Below, one piece after another: positions 1 through 7,918 of a stretch of 64,000 nucleotides of DNA. This DNA comes from Streptomyces sp. ISL-10 (GTDB lineage: Bacteria; Actinomycetota; Actinomycetes; Streptomycetales; Streptomycetaceae): positions 1-64,000 of the forward strand of contig NZ_JAGGOJ010000016.1 of the NCBI RefSeq assembly GCF_018614575.1, in the 5' to 3' direction. A program made the translations under genes and the position numbers. Below the pieces are notes generated by a model that saw nothing but the letters and a program-made list of their open reading frames with translations, was not told the DNA's origin and did no database searches. Every line of letters begins with the position of its first letter. Positions within the stretch are counted from its first letter, which is position 1.

Positions 1-43
1 GCCGCCGGACACCGGCCGTCCCCATGAGGTCAGCTGTACGCAC

Positions 44-715
44 TCACTGGGCGCCGGGGCGCACCAGACCGCTCTCGTACGCGTACACCGCGGCCTGGAC
101 GCGGTCGCGCAGGCCCAACTTGGTGAGCACATGGCCGACATGCGTCTTCACGGTCGTCTCGCTGACGAAGAGATCAGCGGCGATCTCCGCGTTCGACAGG
201 CCGCGCGCGACCAGCTTGAGCACCTCGACCTCGCGATCGGTCAGGCTGTTGAGCGTGTCCGGAACGGGCTCGTCCCCGGAGGGGAGGTGATCGGCGTACT
301 TGTCGAGGAGCCTTCGGGTGATGCTCGGGGCCAGCATCGCCTCGCCCGCCGCGACCACCCGGATCGCCTGCACCAGCTCATTGGCCGGGGCGTCCTTCAG
401 CAGGAAGCCGCTGGCACCGGCGCGCAGCGCCTCCACCACGTACTCGTCGAGGTCGAAGGTCGTCAGCACCAGCACCTTCGCCGGGCCGTCCCGCCCCGGG
501 CCGGTGATCTGCCGGGTCGCCTCGACACCGTCCATCCGGGGCATCCGGATGTCCATCAGCACCACATCGGGCTGCAGCGCCCGCACCTGATCGAGGGCCT
601 GGAGGCCGTCCCCGGCCTCACCCACCACCGCGATGTCCTGCTCCGCCTCGAGAATCATCCGGAAACCGGTGCGCAGCAGCGGTTGGTCGTCGACCAGTAG
701 GACGCGGATCGCCAC
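44..715 (-). CDS. LuxR-family two-component response regulator
   Basis: A 223-residue NarL/FixJ-type response regulator that should bind DNA when phosphorylated. The N-terminal receiver domain shows the acidic pair near residues 9-10 and the phospho-acceptor Asp55 in VVLMDIRMPRMDG. The C-terminal LuxR helix-turn-helix runs from LTDREVEVLKLVARGLS to about residue 210. I chose the GTG at 715, which has a GGAG ribosome site just upstream; the frame stays open to 757, inside the upstream nuclease gene. It lies 13 bp downstream of the RecB-like nuclease on the same strand, so the two are probably co-transcribed. No partner histidine kinase is next to it, though one could lie to the left of the window. 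Its target genes are unknown. Confidence 0.9.
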   Translation of the reverse strand: MAIRVLLVDDQPLLRTGFRMILEAEQDIAVVGEAGDGLQALDQVRALQPDVVLMDIRMPRMDGVEATRQITGPGRDGPAKVLVLTTFDLDEYVVEALRAGASGFLLKDAPANELVQAIRVVAAGEAMLAPSITRRLLDKYADHLPSGDEPVPDTLNSLTDREVEVLKLVARGLSNAEIAADLFVSETTVKTHVGHVLTKLGLRDRVQAAVYAYESGLVRPGAQ

Positions 716-728
716 GGGTACTCCTTCT

Positions 729-1697
729 TTAGACCGGGCCCATTCTGCCCTGACCATCCTCGACCGACGCGCCCGGGGAAACGCTCAGCGGATAAACCGG
801 GGGAGTGCCGCCGAACTCGGGACAGAACGCCTGGTGGTCGCACCAGCCGCACAGCTTGGTCGGCCGCGGCCGCCAGTCACCGGACCGCGTCGCCTGCCGG
901 ATCGCGTCCCACAGGGCGAGCAGCTTGCGCTCCATCCGCGCCAGGTCGTCCATCACCGGGTCGTACGTCAGCACGTCGCCGCTGCCGAGGTACACCAGCT
1001 GGAGGCGGCGGGGGAGCACGTTCTTCAGCCGCCAGATCACCAGCGCGTAGAACTTCATCTGGAACAGCGCGCCTTCGCTGTACTCCGGGCGGGGCGCCTT
1101 GCCCGTCTTGTAGTCGACGATGCGCACCTCGCCCGTCGGCGCGATGTCCACCCGGTCGATCACTCCGCGCAGCCGCAGCCCCGACTCCAGCTCCGTCTCC
1201 ACGAACATCTCACGCTCGGCGGGCTCGAGCCGGGTCGGATCCTCCAGCGAGAACCACCGCTCCACCAGCTGCTCCGCCTCACCGAGCCAGCGCGCCAGCC
1301 GCTCACCGCCGACGTCCTCGGCGAACAGCTCGCCCAACTCCGGCCTGGTCTCCAGCAGCCTGGTCCACTGGCCGGGAATCATCGCCTTGGCCCGCGGCGC
1401 CGTGCGCCGGATGGCCGGATCGTCGAAGAGCCGCTCCAGCACCGCATGCACCAGCGTGCCGCGGGTCGCCGCCTCGCTCGGCTTCTCGGGCAGTCTGTCG
1501 ATCACCCGGAACCGGTACAGCAGGGGGCACTGCATGAAGTCACTTGCCCGGGAGGGCGACAGGGACGTCGGCTCCGCGGCCGGCCTCGGCTCCACGGCGG
1601 CGGTCGCCACGCCGTCCGCTTCCGGGGCGGACCGCGGCTCCGGGGCAGCGGCGGGCACCCCGACGACGGGCGTGACGGGCTGCTGGCTCGTACTCAT
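729..1697 (-). CDS. RecB/Cas4-like PD-(D/E)XK nuclease with probable Fe-S cluster
   Basis: A 322-residue RecB-family nuclease, probably acting in DNA repair or end processing. The PD-(D/E)XK core is visible: His84 in TLVHAVLERL, Asp181 in GVIDRVD, then Asp195 and Lys197 in VDYKTG. Four cysteines fit the Cas4/AddB-type iron-sulfur arrangement, with Cys57 (FMQCPLLYRF) near the start and Cys283, Cys286 and Cys292 (CGWCDHQAFC) near the end. Residues 1-45 are a low-complexity Pro/Ala leader. There is no helicase domain and no cas gene nearby, so a stand-alone nuclease is the best reading. ATG 1697 sits 7 nt after a TAGGGT -10 box, implying a leaderless mRNA from a PafBC-like promoter. The response regulator follows in the same transcript. 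Confidence 0.88.
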   Translation of the reverse strand: MSTSQQPVTPVVGVPAAAPEPRSAPEADGVATAAVEPRPAAEPTSLSPSRASDFMQCPLLYRFRVIDRLPEKPSEAATRGTLVHAVLERLFDDPAIRRTAPRAKAMIPGQWTRLLETRPELGELFAEDVGGERLARWLGEAEQLVERWFSLEDPTRLEPAEREMFVETELESGLRLRGVIDRVDIAPTGEVRIVDYKTGKAPRPEYSEGALFQMKFYALVIWRLKNVLPRRLQLVYLGSGDVLTYDPVMDDLARMERKLLALWDAIRQATRSGDWRPRPTKLCGWCDHQAFCPEFGGTPPVYPLSVSPGASVEDGQGRMGPV

Positions 1698-1727
1698 GGC
1701 TCAGACCCTACGGCCCGCCACTGACAG
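1698..1727 (-). promoter_or_regulatory. PafBC/RecA-NDp-type promoter of the RecB-like nuclease
   Basis: Read on the minus strand: CTGTCAGTG (1727-1719), an 8-nt spacer, TAGGGT (1710-1705), 7 nt, then ATG at 1697. The mycobacterial RecA-NDp consensus bound through PafBC is TTGTCRGTG-N8-TAnnnT. Only the first base of the 9-mer differs and the spacing is exact. The -10-to-ATG distance predicts an essentially leaderless transcript. That PafBC acts here is inference; the pattern match is seen directly. Confidence 0.7.
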
Positions 1728-1817
1728 CGAGCGGCATACCATCGACGACAGGAGCTCGCCCGTGCATGATCGAGCGAGCGAGACCTCTGCGAAGAGCCTT
1801 GGCGACGAAGGGACCCC

Positions 1818-3068
1818 GTGAACGAGGACGACACGAGCGGCGAGCGCGAGCGGCCGCGGTCGGATGCGGGCAAGGGCGCGCCGGACGGCGGCAGGAAGCG
1901 CGGCCGGGGAGAACCGGGCGGCGGGATTCTCATGGGCCGCCCCTTCGGTGTGCCCGTCTACGTCGCCCCCAGCTGGTTCGTCGTCGCGGCCCTGATCACC
2001 TGGGTCTTCGGCGGCCAACTCGACCGCGTCCTGCCCGAACTGGGCGGTGCCCGCTACCTGGTGTCGCTGTTCTTCGCCGTCGCGTTCTACGCCTCCGTCC
2101 TCGTCCATGAGCTCGCCCACACTCTCGCCGCGCTCCGCTTCAAACTGCCGGTGCGGCGCATCCAGCTCCAGTTCTTCGGCGGCGTCTCCGAGATCGAGAA
2201 GGAGACCGAGACACCCGGCCGGGAGTTCGTCCTCGCCTTCGTCGGCCCGCTGCTCTCCCTCGTCCTGGCCGGTCTGTTCTACCTGGGCATGACGGCCGTC
2301 GAGCCCGGCACCGTGCCCGGAGTGCTGCTCGCCGGACTGATGGTCTCCAACCTGATCGTCGCCGCGTTCAACCTGCTGCCCGGACTGCCCCTCGACGGCG
2401 GCCGCATGCTGCGTGCCGTCGTCTGGAAGATCAGCGGCAAGCCCATGACCGGCACCATCGCCGCAGCCTGGGTCGGCCGCGCGCTCGCCGTCGCCGTCCT
2501 CATCGGCCTTCCGCTGCTCACCCACACCGGGGCCCTCGGCAACGCGACCGAGGACATCGGCGGCATGGAGACCGTCACCGACGCGCTGCTCGCGGCGATC
2601 CTCGCGGCCATCATCTGGACCGGCGCCGGCAACAGCCTGCGCATGGCCCGGCTCCGCGAGCACCTGCCCGAGCTCGCGGCGCGCGCACTCACCCGCCGCG
2701 CCGTCCCCGTCGAGACCGACACCCCGCTCTCGGAGGCCCTGCGCCGCGCGAACGAGGCCGGGGCCCGCGCCCTCGTCGTCGTCGACGGCCACGGCGAGCC
2801 CACGGCGCTGGTCCGCGAGGCGGCCATCGTCGGCGTCCCGGAGCACCGCCGCCCCTGGGTCGCGGTGAGCACCCTGGCGCAGGAGCTGACCGAGGACATG
2901 AAGGTCCCCGCCGAGCTCGCCGGGGAGGCCCTGCTCGACAGGCTCCGTGCCGCGCCCGCGACGGAGTACCTGGTCCTGGAGGAGACCGGCGAGATCTACG
3001 GCGTCCTGTCCACGGCCGACGTCGAACGTGCGTTTGTCGCGGCGATGGCGCGGCCGTCATCCTCTTAG
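1818..3068 (+). CDS. Site-2 protease family (M50) membrane metalloprotease with CBS domains
   Basis: A 416-residue intramembrane zinc metalloprotease of the M50 family, expected to cleave membrane-embedded substrates. Zinc ligands are in HELAH (His97, Glu98, His101). The third-ligand motif is NLLPGLPLDGGR around residues 187-198. About six hydrophobic segments fill residues 50-270. The cytosolic C-terminal third (from about residue 290) reads as paired CBS modules, typical of group-3 site-2 proteases that sense nucleotides. The first 38 residues are charged and disordered. GTG 1818 was chosen; Met39 is a possible later start. It is divergent from the RecB-like nuclease gene. The substrate cannot be told from the sequence. 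Confidence 0.9.
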   Translation: MNEDDTSGERERPRSDAGKGAPDGGRKRGRGEPGGGILMGRPFGVPVYVAPSWFVVAALITWVFGGQLDRVLPELGGARYLVSLFFAVAFYASVLVHELAHTLAALRFKLPVRRIQLQFFGGVSEIEKETETPGREFVLAFVGPLLSLVLAGLFYLGMTAVEPGTVPGVLLAGLMVSNLIVAAFNLLPGLPLDGGRMLRAVVWKISGKPMTGTIAAAWVGRALAVAVLIGLPLLTHTGALGNATEDIGGMETVTDALLAAILAAIIWTGAGNSLRMARLREHLPELAARALTRRAVPVETDTPLSEALRRANEAGARALVVVDGHGEPTALVREAAIVGVPEHRRPWVAVSTLAQELTEDMKVPAELAGEALLDRLRAAPATEYLVLEETGEIYGVLSTADVERAFVAAMARPSSS

Positions 3069-3077
3069 GGCATTGTT

Positions 3078-3102
3078 CTCCCCCTGGCTTTGCTGGGGGG
3101 AG
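3078..3102 (+). terminator. Hairpin after the site-2 protease gene
   Basis: CTCCCCC (3078-3084) pairs with GGGGGAG (3096-3102) around a short loop, 10 bp past the stop codon. There is no T-run, as is common for terminators in high-GC actinobacteria. Similar hairpins recur between Streptomyces genes, so this may also be a dispersed palindromic repeat. Confidence 0.5.
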
Positions 3103-3542
3103 ACCCACCGGGGCGCTTTCAGCGTGTGCGACGGTCGATCGTGCCCGACCTTCGTTCCTCAGGACCTCCGCGCCCCCCACTACCGCTGGGTGGTGCTCCC
3201 ACTCCCATTCCGACACCCGCGCCCCTTCGGCTCACTCGCCACGCGGTGGGCCCGGTCGGTGGCGCGGACGACGCTTCCGCAGGCCCTCCTGGGCCGGGGC
3301 GTGTTCGTTGCGAAACCGACCCCGCAGGTCACCCTGTCGACGGCGCCCACCGTCGGCACGGGCACGCCCCGGCCCGTGGGCGCCCGTCTCTGATCCGGAC
3401 ATCCGCCGGACTCCGTCGCCCCCGCCCGCAGTCGGCACGACCCACTTCCCGCCTCGGGGCGTGATCGCGACGGGCCGGCGGACCCGACGGTCATCGCCCG
3501 CCCCCCGGCCGGGGCGTGGTCCGGGGCGTGGCCCGGGCCCGG
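3103..3542. other. 440-bp gap without a convincing gene
   Basis: I find no supported gene between the hairpin after the protease and the trmI promoter. Open frames cross it, but codon bias is poor and no motif is recognisable. A second small hairpin is present (CACTACC with GGTGGTG, about 3178-3195). The CT-rich, palindromic texture suggests a decayed intergenic repeat. Confidence 0.4.
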
Positions 3543-3548
3543 TAGGCT
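3543..3548 (+). promoter_or_regulatory. Leaderless-type -10 box of trmI
   Basis: TAGGCT ends 6 nt before the trmI ATG at 3555, which places transcription start at or next to the start codon. No ribosome-binding sequence lies in that gap. The same TAnnnT-N6-start layout recurs at several other genes in this window. Confidence 0.5.
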
Positions 3549-3554
3549 GGTCAC

Positions 3555-4442
3555 ATGTCCGAACCGACCGGTGCCGCCCGCCGTCGCGGGCCCTTCAAGG
3601 TCGGGGACCAGGTCCAGCTCACCGACCCCAAGGGACGCCACTACACGTTCACGCTCGAGGCCGGGAAGAACTTCCACACCCACAAGGGTTCCTTCCCCCA
3701 CGACGAGCTGATCGGCGCTCCCGAGGGCAGTGTTGTCCGTACCACGGGAAACGTCGCCTACCTCGCGCTGCGCCCCCTGCTCCCCGACTACGTCCTGTCC
3801 ATGCCCCGCGGCGCCGCCGTGGTCTACCCCAAGGACGCGGGGCAGATCCTGGCCTTCGCCGACATCTTCCCCGGCGCACGCGTCGTGGAGGCCGGCGTCG
3901 GCTCGGGCTCGCTGAGCAGCTTCCTCCTGCGCGCCATCGGCGACCACGGCATGCTCCACTCCTACGAGCGCCGCGCGGACTTCGCCGAGATCGCGCAGGC
4001 CAACGTGGAGCGCTACTTCGGCGGCCCGCACCCCGCCTGGCAGCTCACCGTCGGCGACCTCCAGGACAACCTGACCGACTCCGACGTCGACCGCGTCATC
4101 CTGGACATGCTCGCTCCCTGGGAGTGCCTGGAGGCCGTCTCCAAGGCGCTCGTCCCCGGCGGCATCCTGTGCTGCTACGTCGCGACGACCACCCAGCTCG
4201 CGCGCACCGTCGAATCCATCCGGGAGATCGGCTGCTTCGCCGAACCGCAGCCCTGGGAGTCGATGATCCGGAACTGGCACGTCGAGGGACTGGCCGTACG
4301 TCCTGACCACCGGATGATCGGTCACACCGGCTTCCTCGTCACCGCCCGCCGTCTCGCCGACGGCGTGGAGCCCCCGATGCGCCGTCGCCGCCCCGCCAAG
4401 GGCGCCTACGGCGAGGACTACGAGGGACCCAACAAGGGCTGA
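3555..4442 (+). CDS. trmI: tRNA (adenine-58-N1)-methyltransferase TrmI
   Basis: A 295-residue SAM-dependent enzyme of the TrmI family, which makes m1A58 in the T-loop of tRNAs. A small N-terminal beta domain (residues 1-75) precedes the Rossmann methyltransferase fold. The SAM loop is VVEAGVGSGSLSSFLLRAIG near residue 110, and VILDMLAPWE near residue 180 matches the catalytic aspartate region. Length agrees with actinobacterial TrmI. The gene sits next to the proteasome locus, as in other actinobacteria. ATG 3555 has no ribosome site and follows a TAGGCT box by 6 nt, suggesting a leaderless mRNA. The last 20 residues are a basic tail. Confidence 0.93.
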   Translation: MSEPTGAARRRGPFKVGDQVQLTDPKGRHYTFTLEAGKNFHTHKGSFPHDELIGAPEGSVVRTTGNVAYLALRPLLPDYVLSMPRGAAVVYPKDAGQILAFADIFPGARVVEAGVGSGSLSSFLLRAIGDHGMLHSYERRADFAEIAQANVERYFGGPHPAWQLTVGDLQDNLTDSDVDRVILDMLAPWECLEAVSKALVPGGILCCYVATTTQLARTVESIREIGCFAEPQPWESMIRNWHVEGLAVRPDHRMIGHTGFLVTARRLADGVEPPMRRRRPAKGAYGEDYEGPNKG

Positions 4443-4510
4443 CGCCCGCGACGCCGCGCGCCCGACTCCGTCCGGCGACTGCGTCCGGGTGCGTCCGGGC
4501 TGCCGCCCGT

Positions 4511-4572
4511 ACAACGCACCGCCGCCGCCGCCGAGTTCCCGTGCCCCGCACGGAACTGGGCGGCGGCGTTGT
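4511..4572 (+). terminator. Terminator after trmI
   Basis: A long imperfect stem. ACAACGC and a GCC-rich arm (4511-4539) pair with GGAACT, a GGC-rich arm and GCGTTGT (4551-4572), followed by CTTCCT. It lies about 70 bp past the trmI stop. Confidence 0.65.
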
Positions 4573-4703
4573 CTTCCTGACCCGGCGTCGGGCCGTCCTT
4601 TCTTTACCCGAGGCTTACGGACCCCGCTGTTCCGGTCCCGTGTGACGTATGGCACGATGCTGGCCACCCCCACCAGCACTGGCCTTCGGAGGAGACTCCC
4701 CGC

Positions 4704-5285
4704 GTGCAGAACTCCGCAGCCGTTCCGGACCTCGCGCACACCCACGCCCGCCCGGTGCACTGGCTGGCCACCGCGACGGCGATGGCCGCGGTCGTGGCGG
4801 CCGCCGGCTTCGTCCAGCCCGACGCCGCGACGGCGTCCCAGAAGGGTTCGGAGCCACGAACGGCGACGGCCGCGGCGCCCGTGCCCGCACCCGACCCGGC
4901 CGGCGTCCCGTTGCCTCTGGAATGCGGCGCCGTCGGCAGTGTCGTCACCAAGCGGGCCACGGGCGACCTCGACGGCGACGGCAGTCCGGAAACGGTCGTC
5001 GCCGCCCGGTGCGACGCCGGGTCGGGAACTCCGCCGAGCGGTGTGTACGTCCTCGCGGCGGGCCGCGGCACCGCGGCACGCGTCGTGGCGACCCTCGTTC
5101 AGCCCGCAGAGAAACTGAGCGCCGGCGCGCTCGCCGTGCGTGACGGTGCGATCACCGCCACCCTGCTCGGCTACTCGTCGCCGCAGGTGCCCAGCTGCTG
5201 CCCCGATGAGCAGGAGAGGGTCGAATGGCGCTGGCGGGGCGGGAAGTTCGTGCGCGCGGCCCTGCCGGAAGCGCGCGGTATGTGA
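4704..5285 (+). CDS. Secreted or membrane-anchored hypothetical protein
   Basis: A 193-residue protein of unknown function. Residues 1-20 are polar. A hydrophobic stretch (ATAMAAVVAAAGF, about 21-36) acts as signal or anchor, and an Ala/Pro linker follows. The mature part has a GDLDGDGSPE segment near residue 92, resembling an Asp-rich FG-GAP/EF-hand-like calcium loop, and a CCPDEQ motif near residue 170. GTG 4704 has a GGAGGAG ribosome site. It sits alone between trmI and the convergent ferredoxin gene. The assignment goes no further than an exported protein. Confidence 0.7.
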   Translation: MQNSAAVPDLAHTHARPVHWLATATAMAAVVAAAGFVQPDAATASQKGSEPRTATAAAPVPAPDPAGVPLPLECGAVGSVVTKRATGDLDGDGSPETVVAARCDAGSGTPPSGVYVLAAGRGTAARVVATLVQPAEKLSAGALAVRDGAITATLLGYSSPQVPSCCPDEQERVEWRWRGGKFVRAALPEARGM

Positions 5286-5318
5286 CTGTTCATTCCGCAG
5301 CGCGCAGTAGGTGACCGC

Positions 5319-5630
5319 TCACTGCGCGTCGGGGCCGTAGACCTCTACCCTGTCCGAAACCCGACGTACGTGGATGCAATCGCCCGGGCACTCCTTGGCC
5401 GAATCCACCACGTCGGTCAGCAGCGGCAGCGGAACGGGCGTTGTGGCGCCCGGGGCCTGGAGCAGTTCGTCGTCCGCGGACTTCACATAGGCCAGCCCGT
5501 CGATGTCGAGCTCGAAGACCTCGGGAGCGTACTGCGCACAGATTCCGTCGCCGGTGCAGAGGTCCTGGTCGATCCAGACCTCGAGCGCATCTGCGGCACC
5601 TGCGGTGGGAACCTCGTGCTGCACGGTCAT
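5319..5630 (-). CDS. Small ferredoxin (3Fe-4S or 4Fe-4S)
   Basis: A 103-residue soluble electron carrier. Cluster ligands are Cys25 and Cys31 (CTGDGIC) and Cys81 (CPGDC). This C-x5-C...CP pattern matches the small 3Fe-4S ferredoxins of actinobacteria. Cys85 and Asp28 leave a 4Fe-4S state possible. FELDIDGLAYV is the usual central strand. ATG 5630 has an AGGAG ribosome site; the open frame extends upstream but crosses the arc promoter region. It is divergent from arc. No P450 or reductase gene is adjacent, so its redox partner is unknown. Confidence 0.9.
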   Translation of the reverse strand: MTVQHEVPTAGAADALEVWIDQDLCTGDGICAQYAPEVFELDIDGLAYVKSADDELLQAPGATTPVPLPLLTDVVDSAKECPGDCIHVRRVSDRVEVYGPDAQ

Positions 5631-5827
5631 ATCTCCTGCCGTTTCCTTCGTCGGGCGCTGCAAGTGAAGCAAGTCGCGCCAGCCCTGACGGGTGTTGAAC
5701 GCTTCGACGATACAACCGACCGCTTTTCGATGTTGCGGGGTGGGTATCTGCTGGGTATTCCCCTGGCACGAGGGAGAGCGCAAGGGTGAAGATCGGACAC
5801 ACCCCTTCCGTCTTTGTGATCTAGGGG

Positions 5828-5855
5828 TTTCAATCACCACCCACACAGGTAGGGT
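5828..5855 (+). promoter_or_regulatory. Candidate arc promoter
   Basis: TTTCAA (5828-5833), a 16-nt spacer, then TAGGGT (5850-5855), 38 bp before the arc GTG, in the gap shared with the divergent ferredoxin gene. The -35 match is partial and the -10 hexamer is typical of Streptomyces. The sequence upstream of this -10 does not fit the PafBC motif. Confidence 0.35.
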
Positions 5856-5893
5856 CAGGAAGCGTCCAGCTCCCCTTGGAGGAGGTGAGGACC

Positions 5894-7660
5894 GTGGCAG
5901 CCCACGACGACGACATCAACCGCGGCATCCGGCCGGGGCGGGGGTCTGAAGACCCAGCCGGCCAGGTTGCCTATCTCGAGCAGGAAATCGCCGTCCTGCG
6001 CCGCAAGCTCGCCGACTCTCCGCGCCATACGAGGATTCTCGAAGAGCGGATCGTCGAGCTGCAGACCAACCTGGCCGGCGTGTCCGCACAGAACGAGCGG
6101 CTCGCCAACACGCTCCGTGAGGCCCGCGACCAGATCGTGGCCCTCAAGGAGGAGGTCGACCGGCTTGCGCAGCCGCCGGCCGGCTTCGGTGTCTTCCTGC
6201 AGGCGAACGAGGACGGCACGTGTGACATCTTCACCGGGGGCCGCAAGCTCCGGGTGAACGTGAGCCCCAGCGTCGAGCTCGACGAGCTCCGGCGCGGCCA
6301 GGAGGTCATGCTCAACGAGGCGCTCAATGTGGTCGAGGCCATGGAGTTCGAGCGTGCCGGGGACATCGTCACCCTCAAGGAGATCCTCGAGGACGGCGAG
6401 CGTGCCCTGGTGATCGGGCACACCGACGAGGAACGGGTGGTGCGGCTCGCGGACTCACTGCTGGACATCACCATCCGGGCAGGGGACGCGCTGCTGCTCG
6501 AGCCGCGCTCCGGCTACGTCTACGAAGTGATCCCGAAGAGCGAGGTCGAGGATCTCGTCCTCGAAGAGGTCCCGGACGTCGATTACACCAAGATCGGCGG
6601 ACTGGGCAACCAGATCGAGATGATCCGCGACGCGGTCGAGCTGCCGTACCTCTACCCCGACCTCTTCAAGGAGCACGAACTGCGGCCGCCGAAGGGCATC
6701 CTGCTCTACGGCCCGCCAGGCTGCGGCAAGACGCTCATCGCCAAGGCCGTCGCCAACTCCCTTGCCAAGAAGGTTGCCGAGGTGACCGGGCAGCCCGCGG
6801 GGAAGAGCTACTTCCTCAACATCAAGGGCCCCGAGCTCCTCAACAAGTACGTGGGTGAGACCGAGCGGCACATCCGTCTCGTCTTCCAGCGTGCCCGGGA
6901 GAAGGCGGGTGAGGGCACGCCCGTCATCGTCTTCTTCGACGAGATGGAGTCCCTCTTCCGCACCCGTGGCTCGGGTGTCAGCTCGGACGTGGAGAACACC
7001 ATCGTCCCGCAGCTGCTCGCCGAGATCGACGGTGTGGAGGGGCTGGAGAACGTCATCGTCATCGGCGCCTCCAACCGTGAGGACATGATCGACCCCGCGA
7101 TCCTGCGGCCCGGCCGGCTCGACGTCAAGATCAAGATCGAGCGTCCGGACGCGGAGGCCGCCAAGGACATCTTCGCCAAGTACCTCACCCCCTCGCTCCC
7201 GCTGCACGCCGACGACCTCGGCGAGCACAGCGGATCGAAGGAGGCCGCGGCACACGCCATGATCCAGTCGGTCGTGGAGCAGATGTACGCGGAGTCCGAG
7301 GAGAACCGCTTCCTCGAGGTCACGTACGCCAACGGCGACAAGGAAGTCCTCTACTTCAAGGACTTCAACTCCGGCGCGATGATCCAGAACATCGTCGACC
7401 GGGCCAAGAAGATGGCCATCAAGGCCTTCCTCGACCACAACCAGAAGGGCATCCGCGTCTCCCACCTCCTCCAGGCTTGCGTGGACGAGTTCAAGGAGAA
7501 CGAGGACCTGCCCAACACCACCAACCCGGACGACTGGGCCCGGATCTCCGGAAAGAAGGGCGAGCGGATCGTCTTCATCCGCACCCTTGTCACCGGAAAG
7601 CAGGGCGCCGACACCGGCCGGTCCATCGACACGGTGGCGAACACCGGTCAGTACCTGTAA
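5894..7660 (+). CDS. arc: Proteasome-activating AAA ATPase ARC (Mpa)
   Basis: A 588-residue AAA ATPase that forms a hexameric ring, recognises Pup, and unfolds and feeds substrates into the 20S proteasome. An N-terminal coiled coil (about residues 18-70, rich in Leu/Glu/Arg heptads) captures Pup. An OB-fold region follows at about 75-215. The AAA module has Walker A GPPGCGKT, Walker B VIVFFDEMESLF and the arginine-rich ILRPGRLD segment. The C-terminus is GQYL, whose penultimate Tyr docks into the proteasome alpha ring. GTG 5894 was chosen because GGAGGTGAGG lies just upstream and 588 residues is the usual Streptomyces length. A terminator follows, so dop is probably a separate transcript. Confidence 0.97.
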   Translation: MAAHDDDINRGIRPGRGSEDPAGQVAYLEQEIAVLRRKLADSPRHTRILEERIVELQTNLAGVSAQNERLANTLREARDQIVALKEEVDRLAQPPAGFGVFLQANEDGTCDIFTGGRKLRVNVSPSVELDELRRGQEVMLNEALNVVEAMEFERAGDIVTLKEILEDGERALVIGHTDEERVVRLADSLLDITIRAGDALLLEPRSGYVYEVIPKSEVEDLVLEEVPDVDYTKIGGLGNQIEMIRDAVELPYLYPDLFKEHELRPPKGILLYGPPGCGKTLIAKAVANSLAKKVAEVTGQPAGKSYFLNIKGPELLNKYVGETERHIRLVFQRAREKAGEGTPVIVFFDEMESLFRTRGSGVSSDVENTIVPQLLAEIDGVEGLENVIVIGASNREDMIDPAILRPGRLDVKIKIERPDAEAAKDIFAKYLTPSLPLHADDLGEHSGSKEAAAHAMIQSVVEQMYAESEENRFLEVTYANGDKEVLYFKDFNSGAMIQNIVDRAKKMAIKAFLDHNQKGIRVSHLLQACVDEFKENEDLPNTTNPDDWARISGKKGERIVFIRTLVTGKQGADTGRSIDTVANTGQYL

Positions 7661-7672
7661 GCAGGCGCACCG

Positions 7673-7723
7673 GCTGCGGATGCCACGGTCCCCACGCGAC
7701 AGCAGGGGGGCGGCATCCGCAGC
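7673..7723 (+). terminator. Terminator after arc
   Basis: GCTGCGGATGCC (7673-7684) pairs exactly with GGCATCCGCAGC (7712-7723). Inner C and G runs extend the stem. It starts 12 bp after the arc stop. Confidence 0.8.
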
Positions 7724-7918
7724 CCGATGCTTTCCGGACAGGTGACGCCACACCGGAGCAATGACGAAATTGATCTCCCCACCCACGCAGCGGCGTTCTA
7801 GGCTCGTCGGTATCGCCGCATTGCGGAGTGCGGGGACGGGCACCGCACGCGCACCGGAGAGCCAGCGGTATCTGAGCGCCGCTCCCAGCGGGGAGCGCCG
7901 CCGGGCAAGGAGGGCCGC

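Noticed and set aside
2947..3393. Plus-strand open frame of about 148 codons running past the site-2 protease gene
   Set aside because: It starts inside the protease gene in another frame and encodes Arg/Pro-rich sequence without any domain.
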